From NCBI RefSeq assembly GCF_013003965.1, contig NZ_CP053069.1, positions 1,333,419 through 1,397,418 on the forward strand: a stretch of DNA of 64,000 nt, read 5' to 3'. How positions within the stretch are numbered: the first letter of the stretch is position 1; each line of letters opens with the position of its first letter. This document shows positions 10,694-20,014 of the stretch, one piece after another. This DNA is from Usitatibacter rugosus (GTDB taxonomy: Bacteria > Pseudomonadota > Gammaproteobacteria > Burkholderiales > Usitatibacteraceae). The translations under genes were made by a program, and so were the position numbers. The notes under the pieces were generated by a model that was given only the letters and a program-made list of their open reading frames with translations, did not search any database and was not told the origin of the DNA.

Positions 10694-11130
10694 GAGCCCC
10701 GGAGGGTCTCGACGGGGACGAGGGCGGTTCCGGCGAGCCGGTCGTGGAGGAACTGCCGGTCGCGGTCGAAGAAGGCCCACGCGAATCCGAGGCCGGCCGC
10801 CGCGAGCCCCAGCAACGCGAGGAAGTAGCGGTGGAGCGCACGCCCCGGCCCGATGACGCCGCCGTCGTCGCGGACCAGCTTGATGCGCCAGGTCTTCATG
10901 GCGAGCGTTTGCCCGCCACGGGTCCAGAACCCGACCAGGTACGCACCGACCACGAAGAGGACCCAGGCCTGCAGCAGGTGGCGGCGCCAGCCCGTGGTGG
11001 CGTCGCCGAAGAGGGCGATGAAGGGAAAGGTCGCGATGAGGATCACGGCGCTCACGATGAGGAGCTCGTAGAGGCCCGAGGCGAGGCGGCGCGCCACGCC
11101 GGGCGCGCGAAGCCCGGGGGAAGCGCTCAC
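10690..11130 (-). CDS. RDD-family membrane protein
   Basis: 146 residues, three membrane helices. RDD signatures are visible: an N-terminal ARRLASGLYELLIV (the usual R..D motif is degenerate, with Glu for the Asp), GGQTLAMKTWRIKLVRDDG in the middle, and the C-terminal DRDRQFLHDRLAGTALV. Family members are poorly understood membrane proteins, some proposed as transporters. Last gene of the sigma-DUF3619-DUF3106-RDD block; it overlaps the DUF3106 stop by 4 nt and the convergent lptG stop by 4 nt. Confidence 0.88.
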   Translation of the reverse strand: MSASPGLRAPGVARRLASGLYELLIVSAVILIATFPFIALFGDATTGWRRHLLQAWVLFVVGAYLVGFWTRGGQTLAMKTWRIKLVRDDGGVIGPGRALHRYFLALLGLAAAGLGFAWAFFDRDRQFLHDRLAGTALVPVETLRGS

Positions 11131-11606
11131 GGGCCCGGCTTCTGCGGGCGGGGCTGCGCTTGCTGCATTTGCGGCGCCGGCTGCTGTTGCAGTTGCGGCG
11201 CCTGCTGCTGCTGCGGAGCGCCGCCGCCGGATTCGCGCTTCTGCAGCCAGCGCTCCCGAAGCTCATGCTGCTTTTCGGGCGGGAGCTTGCGCATGCCCTG
11301 GAAGGATTCGCGGGCGGCCTTGCGCTGGTCCGGCGACATGTTGGCCCAGCCCTGGATGCGGTCGCGGAAGCGCTCCTGCTGGATCGGCTGCATCTTGGGG
11401 TACTGCTTGGCCGCCGATTGCAGGCGTTGCTGCTGGTAGCCGGGCAGGCGGTCCCATTCCTCGGCGAGCGGGGAGAGGACCTTCTGGTCCTCCGGCGCGA
11501 TGCGTTGCCACGGCGTTTGCGGGGTCTTGAGGTCCTTCTCCGAGTTACCCGCGAGGGCAACCCCGGCGAAGGCCAGGGCCGCGATCAGCGCGAGGAGCCG
11601 AGCCAC
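11127..11606 (-). CDS. DUF3106 exported protein
   Basis: 159 residues. A signal peptide (VARLLALIAALAFAGVALAG) is followed by the DUF3106 region, with repeated short helical units such as WQRIAPEDQKVLSPLAEEWDR, then a Gln/Pro-rich tail (about 130-159). Starts at GTG 11606, chosen because it begins the signal peptide; it overlaps the DUF3619 gene by 22 nt. Periplasmic and co-transcribed with an ECF sigma factor. The repeated acidic/basic helices recall periplasmic sensors such as CpxP-like proteins, which is only a structural impression. Confidence 0.82.
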   Translation of the reverse strand: MARLLALIAALAFAGVALAGNSEKDLKTPQTPWQRIAPEDQKVLSPLAEEWDRLPGYQQQRLQSAAKQYPKMQPIQQERFRDRIQGWANMSPDQRKAARESFQGMRKLPPEKQHELRERWLQKRESGGGAPQQQQAPQLQQQPAPQMQQAQPRPQKPGP

Positions 11607-11953
11607 GAGCGGAATTCCTGGTCGAGGTACGCGTCCGGGGGCAGCTCCTGGGTGAGGAGCTGGGCGTCGATTTCGCCGAGGTCGACGTCCGTGTCGATCG
11701 ACTGCACGGTGAGGGCGGCCACCAGGGCCAGCAGCGGGAGGATCATGAGGCCCCGCTGCAGCAGGGTGTAGCGCGCGTTCTCGAGCACGCCGCCGTTCAC
11801 GGTGGCGAGGCCGAGGATGGACACCGGCTCGCGGTACGCGTCCAGGGCGCGCAGGCGCGCGGCCTTGAGGCGGGTGGCTTCCAGCTCGCCGACCTGGGTG
11901 GCCGAGCGATCCAGCCAAGGCTTCAGCTTGGCTGCAAAGTCTTTTTCATTCAT
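11585..11953 (-). CDS. DUF3619 membrane protein, candidate anti-sigma partner
   Basis: 122 residues with a cytoplasmic N-terminal half (MNEKDFAAKLKPWLDRSA), one membrane helix (about 72-92, GLMILPLLALVAALTV) and an acidic periplasmic tail. The start overlaps the stop of the sigma factor as ATGA. A single-pass protein coupled to an ECF sigma factor is what an anti-sigma factor looks like, but DUF3619 has no proven activity that I know of, so the role is inference. Confidence 0.82.
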   Translation of the reverse strand: MNEKDFAAKLKPWLDRSATQVGELEATRLKAARLRALDAYREPVSILGLATVNGGVLENARYTLLQRGLMILPLLALVAALTVQSIDTDVDLGEIDAQLLTQELPPDAYLDQEFRSWLGSSR

Positions 11954-12513
11954 AGGGTTATGCCCTTGGCTCGCAATACCTTCGCCAATGCGTGGGTTGC
12001 TCGGGAGCAGTGGGTCTTCACGCTGCCTTCCGAACATCCCATGACCTTGGCGGTTTCGCTCACATCGAGTTCCTCCCAGTAACGCAGGAGAAAGGCCTCG
12101 CGTTGACGATCCGGCAGTGCCTTTACCGCATCCTCGATAAAAGCCATCACCTCGGCCTGCTCGAACCTTGCGGCGGGCGAGTCGGGGACGTTGCCGACGT
12201 CCTCCACGTCGAGCGTGTCGAGCGGGTCGGACTCGTCGTCGCCGCCCGCCCCGAGACTGGACAGCTGGGTCGAATAGGTCCCGCGCACCTTCGCCCGGCG
12301 GAAGTGATCGCGGATCGCGTTCTGCAGGATGCGCTGGAACAGCATCGGGAACTCGGTGTGCGGCCGAGCCGAATACTTCTCGGCGAGCTTGAGCATCGCG
12401 TCCTGCACGATGTCGAGGGCGGCCGCGTCGTCATGCACGGCGAAGACCGCCTGCTTGAAAGCGCGCCGCTCGACCTGGGCGAGGAAGTCCGACAGCTCCT
12501 TTTGCGTAGCCAG
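11950..12513 (-). CDS. ECF-type RNA polymerase sigma factor
   Basis: 187 residues if translation starts at CTG 12513. Sigma region 2 is at about 15-90 (FKQAVFAVHDDAAALDIVQDAMLKLAEK, FQRILQNAIRDHFRR), an acidic linker (DDESDPLDTLDVEDVG) follows, and region 4 is at about 125-180 (ALPDRQREAFLLRYWEELDVSETAKVMGCSEGSVKTH). The reading frame is open to an ATG at 12582, but GGAGA sits 7 nt upstream of the CTG and relatives begin M-A-T-x-K-E-L-S-D-F, matching L-A-T-Q-K-E-L-S-D-F here, so a CTG start is likely. First gene of the four-gene block. Confidence 0.88.
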   Translation of the reverse strand: MATQKELSDFLAQVERRAFKQAVFAVHDDAAALDIVQDAMLKLAEKYSARPHTEFPMLFQRILQNAIRDHFRRAKVRGTYSTQLSSLGAGGDDESDPLDTLDVEDVGNVPDSPAARFEQAEVMAFIEDAVKALPDRQREAFLLRYWEELDVSETAKVMGCSEGSVKTHCSRATHALAKVLRAKGITL

Positions 12514-12604
12514 TTTGGGGTCTCCGATCCGGTGGGCGCATGGTAGCAAACGGGCCTCGCGCGGCCGCCCGAACGGCCCCACGGATCGCCCCCCTTATTC
12601 CAGC

Positions 12605-12633
12605 TTGACCAATAGGGGGCGAGCCGATAGATT
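12605..12633 (+). promoter_or_regulatory. Candidate sigma-70 promoter for ilvBHC
   Basis: -35 TTGACC and -10 TAGATT separated by 17 nt, giving a 5' leader of about 40 nt before the ilvB ATG. No leucine/valine-rich leader peptide is visible in that stretch, so classical attenuation of ilvB is not supported here. Confidence 0.55.
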
Positions 12634-12678
12634 CGTAGGTTCCCCCTGCGAAATCGCTCGATATACAAGGCCTTAGAC

Positions 12679-14430
12679 ATGGAACTCCAGCCCACGCCCA
12701 CGCTCGCGGAAACCGGTGAAACCCTGACGGGCGCCGAAGTCGTCATCCGCAGCCTGGTCGCCGAAGGCGTGGAGTACGTTTTCGGCTATCCGGGCGGGGC
12801 GGTCCTCTACATTTACGACGCCCTTGCGCAGCAGGACAAGCTGAAGCACATCCTCGTGCGCCACGAGCAGGGTGCCCTGCACGCGGCCGACGGCTATGCG
12901 CGCGCCACGGGCAAGTGCGGCGTGGCCCTCGTCACGAGCGGCCCCGGCGTCACCAACGCGGTCACCGGCATCGCCACCGCGTACATGGATTCCATTCCGA
13001 TGGTGATCATCTCGGGCCAGGTCCCGACGCGCGCCATCGGCGAGGACGCCTTCCAGGAATGCGACACGGTCGGCATCACGCGGCCGTGCGTGAAGCACAA
13101 CTTCCTCGTGAAGGACGTGAACGAGCTCGCGATCACGATCAAGAAGGCGTTCTACGTCGCCACCACCGGCCGTCCCGGCCCCGTCCTCGTGGACGTGCCG
13201 AAGGACGTGTCGATGCAGCCGACGCGCTTCCACTATCCGGACAAGATCCACATGCGCTCGTACAACCCCGTGGTGAAGGGGCATGCGGGCCAGATCAAGA
13301 AGGCGGTGCAGCTGCTGCTGCACGCAAAGCGTCCCATGGTGTACGTGGGCGGCGGTGCGGTGCTCGGCAACGCCTCGGCCGAAGTGGCGGAGCTCGTGCG
13401 CAACCTCGGCTTCCCCGTCACGAACACGCTGATGGGCCTGGGCTCCTACCCGGCCACGGACAAGCAGTTCCTCGGCATGCTGGGCATGCACGGCACGGTC
13501 GAGGCCAACATGGCGATGCAGAACTGCGATGTGCTGATCGCCGTCGGAGCGCGCTTCGACGACCGCGTGATCGGCAACCCCGAGCACTTCAACGCCGGCA
13601 ACCCCGCGCGCAAGATCATCCACATCGACGTCGACCCGTCCTCGATCTCCAAGCGCGTGAAGGTCGACGTGCCGATCGTGGGCCACGTGAAGGACGTGCT
13701 GCAGGACCTCCTGGCACTCCTGCGCGGCACCAAGGAGCGGCCGGATGCCGCCGCGCTCGCCGACTGGTGGAAGCAGATCGCCGAGTGGCGCTCCAAGGAC
13801 TGCCTCAAGTACAACCGCAAGTCCGACCTCATCAAGCCGCAGTACGTGGTCGAGAAGCTCTACGAGATCACCAAGGGCGATGCGTTCATCACCTCGGACG
13901 TCGGCCAGCACCAGATGTGGGCGGCTCAGTACTACAAGTTCGACAAGCCCCGGCGCTGGATCAACTCCGGCGGCCTGGGAACGATGGGCGTGGGCCTGCC
14001 GTACGCGATGGGCGTGAAGCTCGCGTTCCCGGATGCGGATGTCGCCTGCATCACGGGCGAGTCCTCGATCCAGATGTGCATCCAGGAGCTCTCCACCTGC
14101 AAGCAGTACCGCCTGCCGGTGAAGGTGGTGAACCTGAACAACCGCTACATGGGCATGGTCCGCCAGTGGCAGGAGTTCTTCCACGGCAACCGCTACAGCG
14201 AGTCGTACATGGACGCGCTGCCGGACTTCGTGAAGCTCGCCGAGGCCTATGGCCACGTCGGGATTCGCGTCGACAAGCCGGGCGACGTGGAGGGGGCGCT
14301 GCGCGAGGCGTTCAAGATGAAGGACCGCCTGGTCTTCCTCGACGTCATCACCGACCAGACCGAAAACGTCTTTCCGATGGTGCCGGGCGGCAAGGGCATC
14401 TCGGAAATGATCCTCTCCGAAGAGCTCTAG
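12679..14430 (+). CDS. ilvB: Acetolactate synthase large (catalytic) subunit
   Basis: 583 residues, ThDP- and FAD-dependent. Condenses pyruvate with pyruvate or 2-oxobutyrate, the first common step of Val/Leu and Ile synthesis. The N-terminal ThDP domain holds the catalytic glutamate in RHEQGALHAADGYAR, the FAD domain lies in the middle (about 200-340), and the C-terminal ThDP domain has the GDG-type motif as TGESSIQM, with NNRYMGMVRQWQ nearby. In the usual GDGSF the second residue is Asp; here it is Glu and then Ser (ITGESSIQM), the form common in this branch. Followed 2 nt later by ilvH. Sometimes named ilvI. Confidence 0.95.
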   Translation: MELQPTPTLAETGETLTGAEVVIRSLVAEGVEYVFGYPGGAVLYIYDALAQQDKLKHILVRHEQGALHAADGYARATGKCGVALVTSGPGVTNAVTGIATAYMDSIPMVIISGQVPTRAIGEDAFQECDTVGITRPCVKHNFLVKDVNELAITIKKAFYVATTGRPGPVLVDVPKDVSMQPTRFHYPDKIHMRSYNPVVKGHAGQIKKAVQLLLHAKRPMVYVGGGAVLGNASAEVAELVRNLGFPVTNTLMGLGSYPATDKQFLGMLGMHGTVEANMAMQNCDVLIAVGARFDDRVIGNPEHFNAGNPARKIIHIDVDPSSISKRVKVDVPIVGHVKDVLQDLLALLRGTKERPDAAALADWWKQIAEWRSKDCLKYNRKSDLIKPQYVVEKLYEITKGDAFITSDVGQHQMWAAQYYKFDKPRRWINSGGLGTMGVGLPYAMGVKLAFPDADVACITGESSIQMCIQELSTCKQYRLPVKVVNLNNRYMGMVRQWQEFFHGNRYSESYMDALPDFVKLAEAYGHVGIRVDKPGDVEGALREAFKMKDRLVFLDVITDQTENVFPMVPGGKGISEMILSEEL

Positions 14431-14432
14431 CC

Positions 14433-14924
14433 ATGCGCCACATCCTTTCCATCCTCGTGGAGAACGAGGCCGGTGCCCTGTCTCGCGTCGCCGGCCTCTT
14501 CTCGGCCCGCGGCTACAACATCGAGACGCTCACCGTGGCTCCCACCGAGGACGCGACGATGTCGCGCATGACGATCGTCACCACCGGCTCCGACGAGGTG
14601 GTCGAGCAGATCACCAAGCAGCTGAACAAGCTGGTCGACGTCGTGAAGGTCGTCGACCTCTCCGAGGGCAAGCACATCGAGCGCGAGCTGATGCTCGTGA
14701 AGGTGCGCGCCTCGGGCAAGGACCGCGAGGAGATGAAGCGCACCGCCGACATCTTCCGCGGGCGCATCATCGACGTCACCGACAAGTCCTACACGATCGA
14801 GCTGACCGGCACCACCGAGAAGCTCGACGCCTTCCTGGAAGCGCTCGACCGCGGCGTCATCCTGGAAACCGTGCGCACCGGCGTATCCGGCATCGGGCGC
14901 GGCGAGTGGGTGTTGAAGGCCTAA
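14433..14924 (+). CDS. ilvH: Acetolactate synthase small (regulatory) subunit
   Basis: 163 residues. The N-terminal ACT domain (RHILSILVENEAGALSRVAGLFSARGYNI) binds valine for feedback inhibition, and the C-terminal domain (about 85-160) activates the large subunit. Length and motif spacing match E. coli IlvH (163). The start lies 2 nt after the ilvB stop. May be called ilvN in other annotations. Confidence 0.95.
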   Translation: MRHILSILVENEAGALSRVAGLFSARGYNIETLTVAPTEDATMSRMTIVTTGSDEVVEQITKQLNKLVDVVKVVDLSEGKHIERELMLVKVRASGKDREEMKRTADIFRGRIIDVTDKSYTIELTGTTEKLDAFLEALDRGVILETVRTGVSGIGRGEWVLKA

Positions 14925-15974
<1,050 letters not shown>

Positions 15975-16631
15975 ATGGCAAACGGGCCCTACCCGCATCC
16001 GATCATCGCCCGGGAGGGCTGGCCCTGGATCCTGGCCGTCCTCTCGGCCGCCGTCGTGTTCGGCGGCTTCTACGGGTGGTGGTCGCTGCCCCTGTGGCTG
16101 TTCCTGCTCTTCGTGGTGCAGTTCTTCCGCGACCCGCAGCGCGACATCCCGCAGGGCGAAGGCCTGGTGCTGTGCCCGGCCGACGGGCGCGTGATCGTGG
16201 TGGGCGAGGCGCCGGATCCCTACCGCGGCGGCGCGAAGTCGGTGAAGGTGAGCATCTTCATGAACGTCTTCAACGTGCACTCGCAGCGCTCGCCGGTGGA
16301 CGGCACGGTGAAGGAAGTCCAGTACTCGAAGGGCCTGTTCGTGAACGCCGCGCTCGACAAGGCGTCCTCGGACAACGAGCGCAACGCGCTCATCATCACG
16401 CTCGACAACGGCGTGGAGATCTCCTGCGTGCAGGTCGCGGGCCTCATCGCCCGGCGCATCCTCTGCTACGTGAAGGCGGGGGATCGCCTGGCGCGAGGGC
16501 AGCGCTATGGTTTCATCCGCTTCGGCTCGCGCGTGGACGTGTTCCTGCCGCCCGGATCGGTCCCGAAGGTCGCCATCGGCGACGTCGTGAAGGCGAGCTC
16601 CACGGTCCTGGCCGAGCTGCCGCGCCCGTGA
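15975..16631 (+). CDS. psd: Phosphatidylserine decarboxylase, short type
   Basis: 218 residues. Converts phosphatidylserine to phosphatidylethanolamine at the inner membrane. An N-terminal hydrophobic region (about 15-48), then the conserved [16 protein letters not shown] and, near residue 181, [13 protein letters not shown], where chain cleavage at Gly-Ser generates the pyruvoyl group. This is the short type (about 215 residues) instead of the E. coli type (about 320). Its start abuts the ilvC stop, so it belongs to the same transcript, and pssA follows 13 nt later. Confidence 0.93.
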   Translation: MANGPYPHPIIAREGWPWILAVLSAAVVFGGFYGWWSLPLWLFLLFVVQFFRDPQRDIPQGEGLVLCPADGRVIVVGEAPDPYRGGAKSVKVSIFMNVFNVHSQRSPVDGTVKEVQYSKGLFVNAALDKASSDNERNALIITLDNGVEISCVQVAGLIARRILCYVKAGDRLARGQRYGFIRFGSRVDVFLPPGSVPKVAIGDVVKASSTVLAELPRP

Positions 16632-16644
16632 CGCCGTCCCGGCG

Positions 16645-17820
16645 ATGAGCTCTCCGCGTCCGAAGGCCTTTCGCCCGGCCTCGGAGTTCCGCAAGCGCGG
16701 CATCTACCTGCTGCCCAATGCGTTCACGACGCTGAACCTCTTCGCGGGGTTCTACGCGATCGTGCAGGGCATGAACCATCGCTTCGAGCAGGCGGCGATC
16801 GCGATCTTCATCGCGATGATCCTGGACAGCATCGACGGGCGCGTGGCGCGCCTCACGCGCACGCAATCGGCCTTCGGCGCGGAATACGACAGCTTGACCG
16901 ACATGGTGTCCTTCGGCGCCGCGCCGGCGCTGCTGATGTACGAATGGGCCCTGCGCGACATGGGCCGCATCGGATGGATCGCGGCCTTCGTCTATTGCGC
17001 GGGCGCGGCGCTGCGGCTCGCGCGCTTCAACACGCAGCTTTCGGTGGCCGACAAGCGCTGGTTCCAGGGCCTGCCCAGCCCGGCGGCCGCGGCGCTGGTC
17101 GTGGGCATGATCTGGGTGTTCGACGACTACCAGGTGAAGGGTGGCGACGTGCGCTGGTTCGCCGCCGCGCTCACGGTCTACGCCGGCCTCACGATGGTGT
17201 CGAACGTGAAGTTCTACAGCGGCAAGGACATCAACCTGCGCCGCGCCGTGCCGTTCTGGGTCGTGATCGTGATGGTGATGGTCCTGCTGCTGATCTCGAT
17301 CGAGCCGTCGCACGTGCTCTGGGGCGTGATGGTCGCCTACGGATTTTCCGGCTACGTGATGTGGGTCGTGGCGCGGTGGCGCACCGAGGCCACGCAGAAG
17401 CAATACGCGCACATCCGCGATGCGATCGAGGAAGGCAACCTCACGGCGCTCGCACGCATGCTGGGCACGACGCCGGCCGATACCGTGATCGGCACCGGCG
17501 GGCGAACGGTCCTGATGGTCGCGATCGAGGAGGTGAACCTGCCGGCGATCGAGCTGCTCGTCGCCCGCGGCGCCTCGCTGGAAGTCGCCGATGAGCAGGG
17601 CCTTACCGCGCTGGGCCTGGCCGCCGAGAGCGGGTTCCAGGAGGCGGTGGAGGCGCTGCTGGCCGGGGGAGCCAACCCGAATCACCGCGACCTCCTGGGC
17701 GACACCCCGCTCGATCATGCCGTCGAGCACGGGGCGCACGACACGGTGGCCACGCTCCTGGGCTATGGCGCGAAGGCCAGCCGCGAGCTCCCCCCCCTGC
17801 CGCCCGATTTGCCAAGGTAG
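16645..17820 (+). CDS. pssA: CDP-diacylglycerol-serine phosphatidyltransferase with C-terminal ankyrin repeats
   Basis: 391 residues. Residues 1-245 are a typical type II PssA with about seven helices and the CDP-alcohol phosphotransferase motif D64G65-A68R69-G78-D82-D86 intact; it makes phosphatidylserine, the substrate of the adjacent psd. Bacterial PssA of this type normally ends near residue 250-290. Here residues about 253-380 add roughly four ankyrin units (for example GGRTVLMVAIEEVNLPAIELLVARGASLE, GLTALGLAAESGFQEAVEALLAGGANPN, GDTPLDHAVEHGAHDTVATLLGYGA) on the cytoplasmic side. The frame is continuous, so this is one fused gene. A docking or regulatory role for the tail is inference. 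Confidence 0.93.
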   Translation: MSSPRPKAFRPASEFRKRGIYLLPNAFTTLNLFAGFYAIVQGMNHRFEQAAIAIFIAMILDSIDGRVARLTRTQSAFGAEYDSLTDMVSFGAAPALLMYEWALRDMGRIGWIAAFVYCAGAALRLARFNTQLSVADKRWFQGLPSPAAAALVVGMIWVFDDYQVKGGDVRWFAAALTVYAGLTMVSNVKFYSGKDINLRRAVPFWVVIVMVMVLLLISIEPSHVLWGVMVAYGFSGYVMWVVARWRTEATQKQYAHIRDAIEEGNLTALARMLGTTPADTVIGTGGRTVLMVAIEEVNLPAIELLVARGASLEVADEQGLTALGLAAESGFQEAVEALLAGGANPNHRDLLGDTPLDHAVEHGAHDTVATLLGYGAKASRELPPLPPDLPR

Positions 17821-17837
17821 GGCTGCCCGGCTATATT
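17809..17837 (+). promoter_or_regulatory. Strong candidate sigma-70 promoter for leuA
   Basis: -35 TTGCCA (17809-17814) and -10 TATATT (17832-17837), 17-nt spacer, each 5/6 to consensus. It overlaps the last codons of pssA, so leuA can be transcribed separately from ilv-psd-pssA. The expected start point, 6-7 nt after the -10 box, falls on the ATG of the Leu-rich reading frame at 17844. Confidence 0.65.
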
Positions 17838-17843
17838 TGGATC

Positions 17844-17933
17844 ATGAACAGCGGCGAGCACCTCATCTCCATTCGCCTGATCCCGGCCACCGGCGCGCTC
17901 GCGCTGGGCCTGCTGCTGCGCCTCGCGCGCTAA
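17844..17933 (+). CDS. Putative leucine-rich leader peptide of leuA
   Basis: A 29-codon frame ending in TAA at 17931 and encoding a peptide with eight leucines, including LGLLLRLAR at the C-terminal end. It lies 88 nt before leuA in an otherwise empty gap. No ribosome-binding site is visible, but the predicted transcription start coincides with the ATG, so the mRNA could be leaderless. Leu-rich leader peptides that stall ribosomes at low leucyl-tRNA are known for leu operons. I do not see a clear hairpin with a T-run between this frame and leuA, so the control mechanism (transcriptional or translational) is open. Confidence 0.5.
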   Translation: MNSGEHLISIRLIPATGALALGLLLRLAR

Positions 17934-18021
17934 AAACCCCCACCCCCCAGCAGTACCGTGCATGACCCAGCCGCCTCGGACCCGCGGGGCGGGACAGTCC
18001 ATCCGTATTGAGGAGCAGGCC

Positions 18022-19578
18022 ATGAAAGACCAGTTGATCATCTTCGACACCACCATGCGCGACGGCGAGCAGAGCCCGGGCGCCTCCATGACACGCGACG
18101 ACAAGATCCGCATCGGCCGGCAGCTGGAGCGCCTCAAGGTCGACGTGATCGAGGCGGGATTCGCCGCCGCGAGCCCCGGGGACTTCGAGGCGATCCGCGC
18201 CGTGGCGATGGCCGTGCGCGAGTCCACGATCTGCTCGCTCGCCCGCGCCAACGACAACGACGTGCGCAAGGCCGGCGAGGCGGTGAAGCCCGCGAAGCGG
18301 GCGCGTATCCACACGTTCATCGCGACCAGCCCGATCCACATGCAGCACAAGCTGCGCATGCAGCCGGATGCGGTGCTCGAGGCGGCCGTGAAGGCGGTGA
18401 AGCTCGCGCGCACCTTCACGGACGACGTGGAGTTCTCCGCCGAGGACGCGGTGCGCTCCGACGTCGATTTCCTCTGCCGCATCTTCGAGGCCTGCATCGA
18501 CGCCGGCGCGAAGACCATCAACGTGCCCGACACGGTGGGCTACAGCATCCCGGAGAAGTGGGGCGAGCTCTTCAAGACGCTCCTGAACCGCATTCCCAAC
18601 GCCGACAAGGCCGTGTGGTCGACGCACTGCCATAACGACCTCGGCATGGCGGTCGCGAACTCGCTCGCCGCGGTGATGAACGGTGCCCGCCAGGTCGAGT
18701 GCACCATCAACGGTCTCGGCGAGCGTGCGGGCAACGCGTCGCTGGAAGAGATCGTGATGGCGGTGAAGACGCGCTCCGACCTCTTCGATTGCACCACCGG
18801 CATCGACGCCACGCAGATCGTCCCGGCCTCCAAGCTCGTCTCGACGATCACCGGCTACCCGGTGCAGCCCAACAAGGCCGTCGTCGGCGCCAACGCGTTC
18901 GCCCACGAGTCCGGCATCCACCAGGACGGCGTGCTCAAGCACCGCGAGACCTACGAGATCATGAAGGCCTCCGACGTGGGCTGGGGTGCCAATCGCCTCT
19001 CGCTCGGCAAGCTCTCGGGCCGCAGCGCGTTCAAGTCGCGCCTGCAGGAGCTCGGGATCTCGCTGCAGTCGGAAGAGCAGTTGAACGCCGCGTTCGCGCG
19101 CTTCAAGGAGCTCGCCGACAAGAAGCGCGAGATCTTCGACGAGGACATCCAGGCGCTGATGTCCGACGAGGCGGTGACCCCGGAAGTGGAGCACTACAAG
19201 CTGGTGTCGCTCACGGCGCACTCCGAGACCGGCGAGCAGCCGTTCGCGCGCGTCGTGATCTCCGAGGACGGCAAGGAGCATCGCGCCGAGGCGCGCGGCG
19301 GTGGGCCGGTGGATGCCACGTTCAAGGCGATCGAGAGCGTGGTCACGAGCGGCACGGAGCTGCTGCTGTACTCGGTCAACAACGTGACCCAGGGCACCGA
19401 CTCCCAGGGCGAGGTGCAGGTGCGCCTGGCCAAGGGCGGGCGCATCGTGAACGGCATGGGCGCGGATACCGACATCGTCGTCGCATCCGCCAAGGCCTAC
19501 ATCAACGCGCTGAACAAGCTGGGCCACAAGTCGCGCGTGAATCCGCAGTACGGCGAGGCGGTCACCACCACCGCCTGA
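18022..19578 (+). CDS. leuA: 2-Isopropylmalate synthase
   Basis: 518 residues. Condenses acetyl-CoA with 2-oxoisovalerate, the committed step of leucine synthesis. The N-terminal TIM barrel has [13 protein letters not shown] and the metal-binding [29 protein letters not shown] follows, and the C-terminal LeuA dimerisation domain (about 390-510) gives leucine feedback. I start at ATG 18022 (MKDQLIIF) because GAGGAG lies 6 nt upstream and the length fits E. coli LeuA (523); an in-frame ATG at 17962 would add 20 unlikely residues. Preceded by its own promoter and leader frame. Confidence 0.95.
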   Translation: MKDQLIIFDTTMRDGEQSPGASMTRDDKIRIGRQLERLKVDVIEAGFAAASPGDFEAIRAVAMAVRESTICSLARANDNDVRKAGEAVKPAKRARIHTFIATSPIHMQHKLRMQPDAVLEAAVKAVKLARTFTDDVEFSAEDAVRSDVDFLCRIFEACIDAGAKTINVPDTVGYSIPEKWGELFKTLLNRIPNADKAVWSTHCHNDLGMAVANSLAAVMNGARQVECTINGLGERAGNASLEEIVMAVKTRSDLFDCTTGIDATQIVPASKLVSTITGYPVQPNKAVVGANAFAHESGIHQDGVLKHRETYEIMKASDVGWGANRLSLGKLSGRSAFKSRLQELGISLQSEEQLNAAFARFKELADKKREIFDEDIQALMSDEAVTPEVEHYKLVSLTAHSETGEQPFARVVISEDGKEHRAEARGGGPVDATFKAIESVVTSGTELLLYSVNNVTQGTDSQGEVQVRLAKGGRIVNGMGADTDIVVASAKAYINALNKLGHKSRVNPQYGEAVTTTA

Positions 19579-19588
19579 AAAGGCGGTG
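19569..19588 (+). other. Hairpin spanning the leuA stop codon
   Basis: CACCGCC / GGCGGTG, a 7-bp perfect stem whose 6-nt loop contains the TGA stop of leuA. It lies 10 nt before the larger terminator hairpin. It may stabilise the 3' end of the message; no T-run follows. Confidence 0.4.
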
Positions 19589-19598
19589 CCTGAAAAAG

Positions 19599-19626
19599 GA
19601 AGGGGCGGCCCGAGGGCCGCCCCTTC
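19599..19626 (+). terminator. Intrinsic terminator after leuA, probably bidirectional
   Basis: Perfect 12-bp stem (GAAGGGGCGGCC / GGCCGCCCCTTC) with tetraloop CGAG, between the convergent leuA and comEA-like genes. On the minus strand it is followed by the run TTTTT (complement of 19593-19597), so termination of the comEA-like transcript is also expected. Confidence 0.82.
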
Positions 19627-19648
19627 TGCTTGCGGACTCGCGAAGCGG

Positions 19649-19939
19649 TTACTGCTTCGCGATGACCTTGTCCTTGATGCCGTCGTACACGTTCTCCGGG
19701 ACGATCTTCTTGTCCTTGAGCTCGTTCTTGCCCTTGTAGGGGCGGCCCTTCACGATCGCTTTCGCGCGCGCTTCGCCGATGCCCGGCAGCGTGGCGAGGT
19801 CCTTCTCCGACGCGGTGTTGATGTCCATCAGCGCTTCGGCCTTGGCGGCTGCGGGCGCGGGCGCCTTCTTGTCCTGGGCGAAGGCCGGGGCGGCCAGGGT
19901 AGCCAGGGCGAGCGAGGCGGCGATCAGCAACTTTCTCAT
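19649..19939 (-). CDS. Exported helix-hairpin-helix protein, ComEA-like
   Basis: 96 residues. A signal peptide (MRKLLIAASLALATLAAPAFA) and a short Ala/Lys/Pro linker are followed by a helix-hairpin-helix domain (MDINTASEKDLATLPGIGEARAKAIVKGRPYKGKNEL), the form that binds DNA in ComEA. Such short soluble ComEA-like proteins may bring incoming DNA to the inner membrane during transformation, but no other competence gene is in this window. The ATG at 19939 is preceded by GGAGAGAA. Confidence 0.87.
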   Translation of the reverse strand: MRKLLIAASLALATLAAPAFAQDKKAPAPAAAKAEALMDINTASEKDLATLPGIGEARAKAIVKGRPYKGKNELKDKKIVPENVYDGIKDKVIAKQ

Positions 19940-20014
19940 GGGTATTCTCTCCTCTGTGGAGGTGGTAGGGTGGGGCGACGGACCCCACGATTCTATTCGC
20001 TTCCCGCACCTCAG

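Noticed and set aside
17962-18021. Upstream in-frame ATG as leuA start
   Set aside because: No ribosome-binding site and an unusual N-terminus; ATG 18022 has GAGGAG upstream and gives the family N-terminus.
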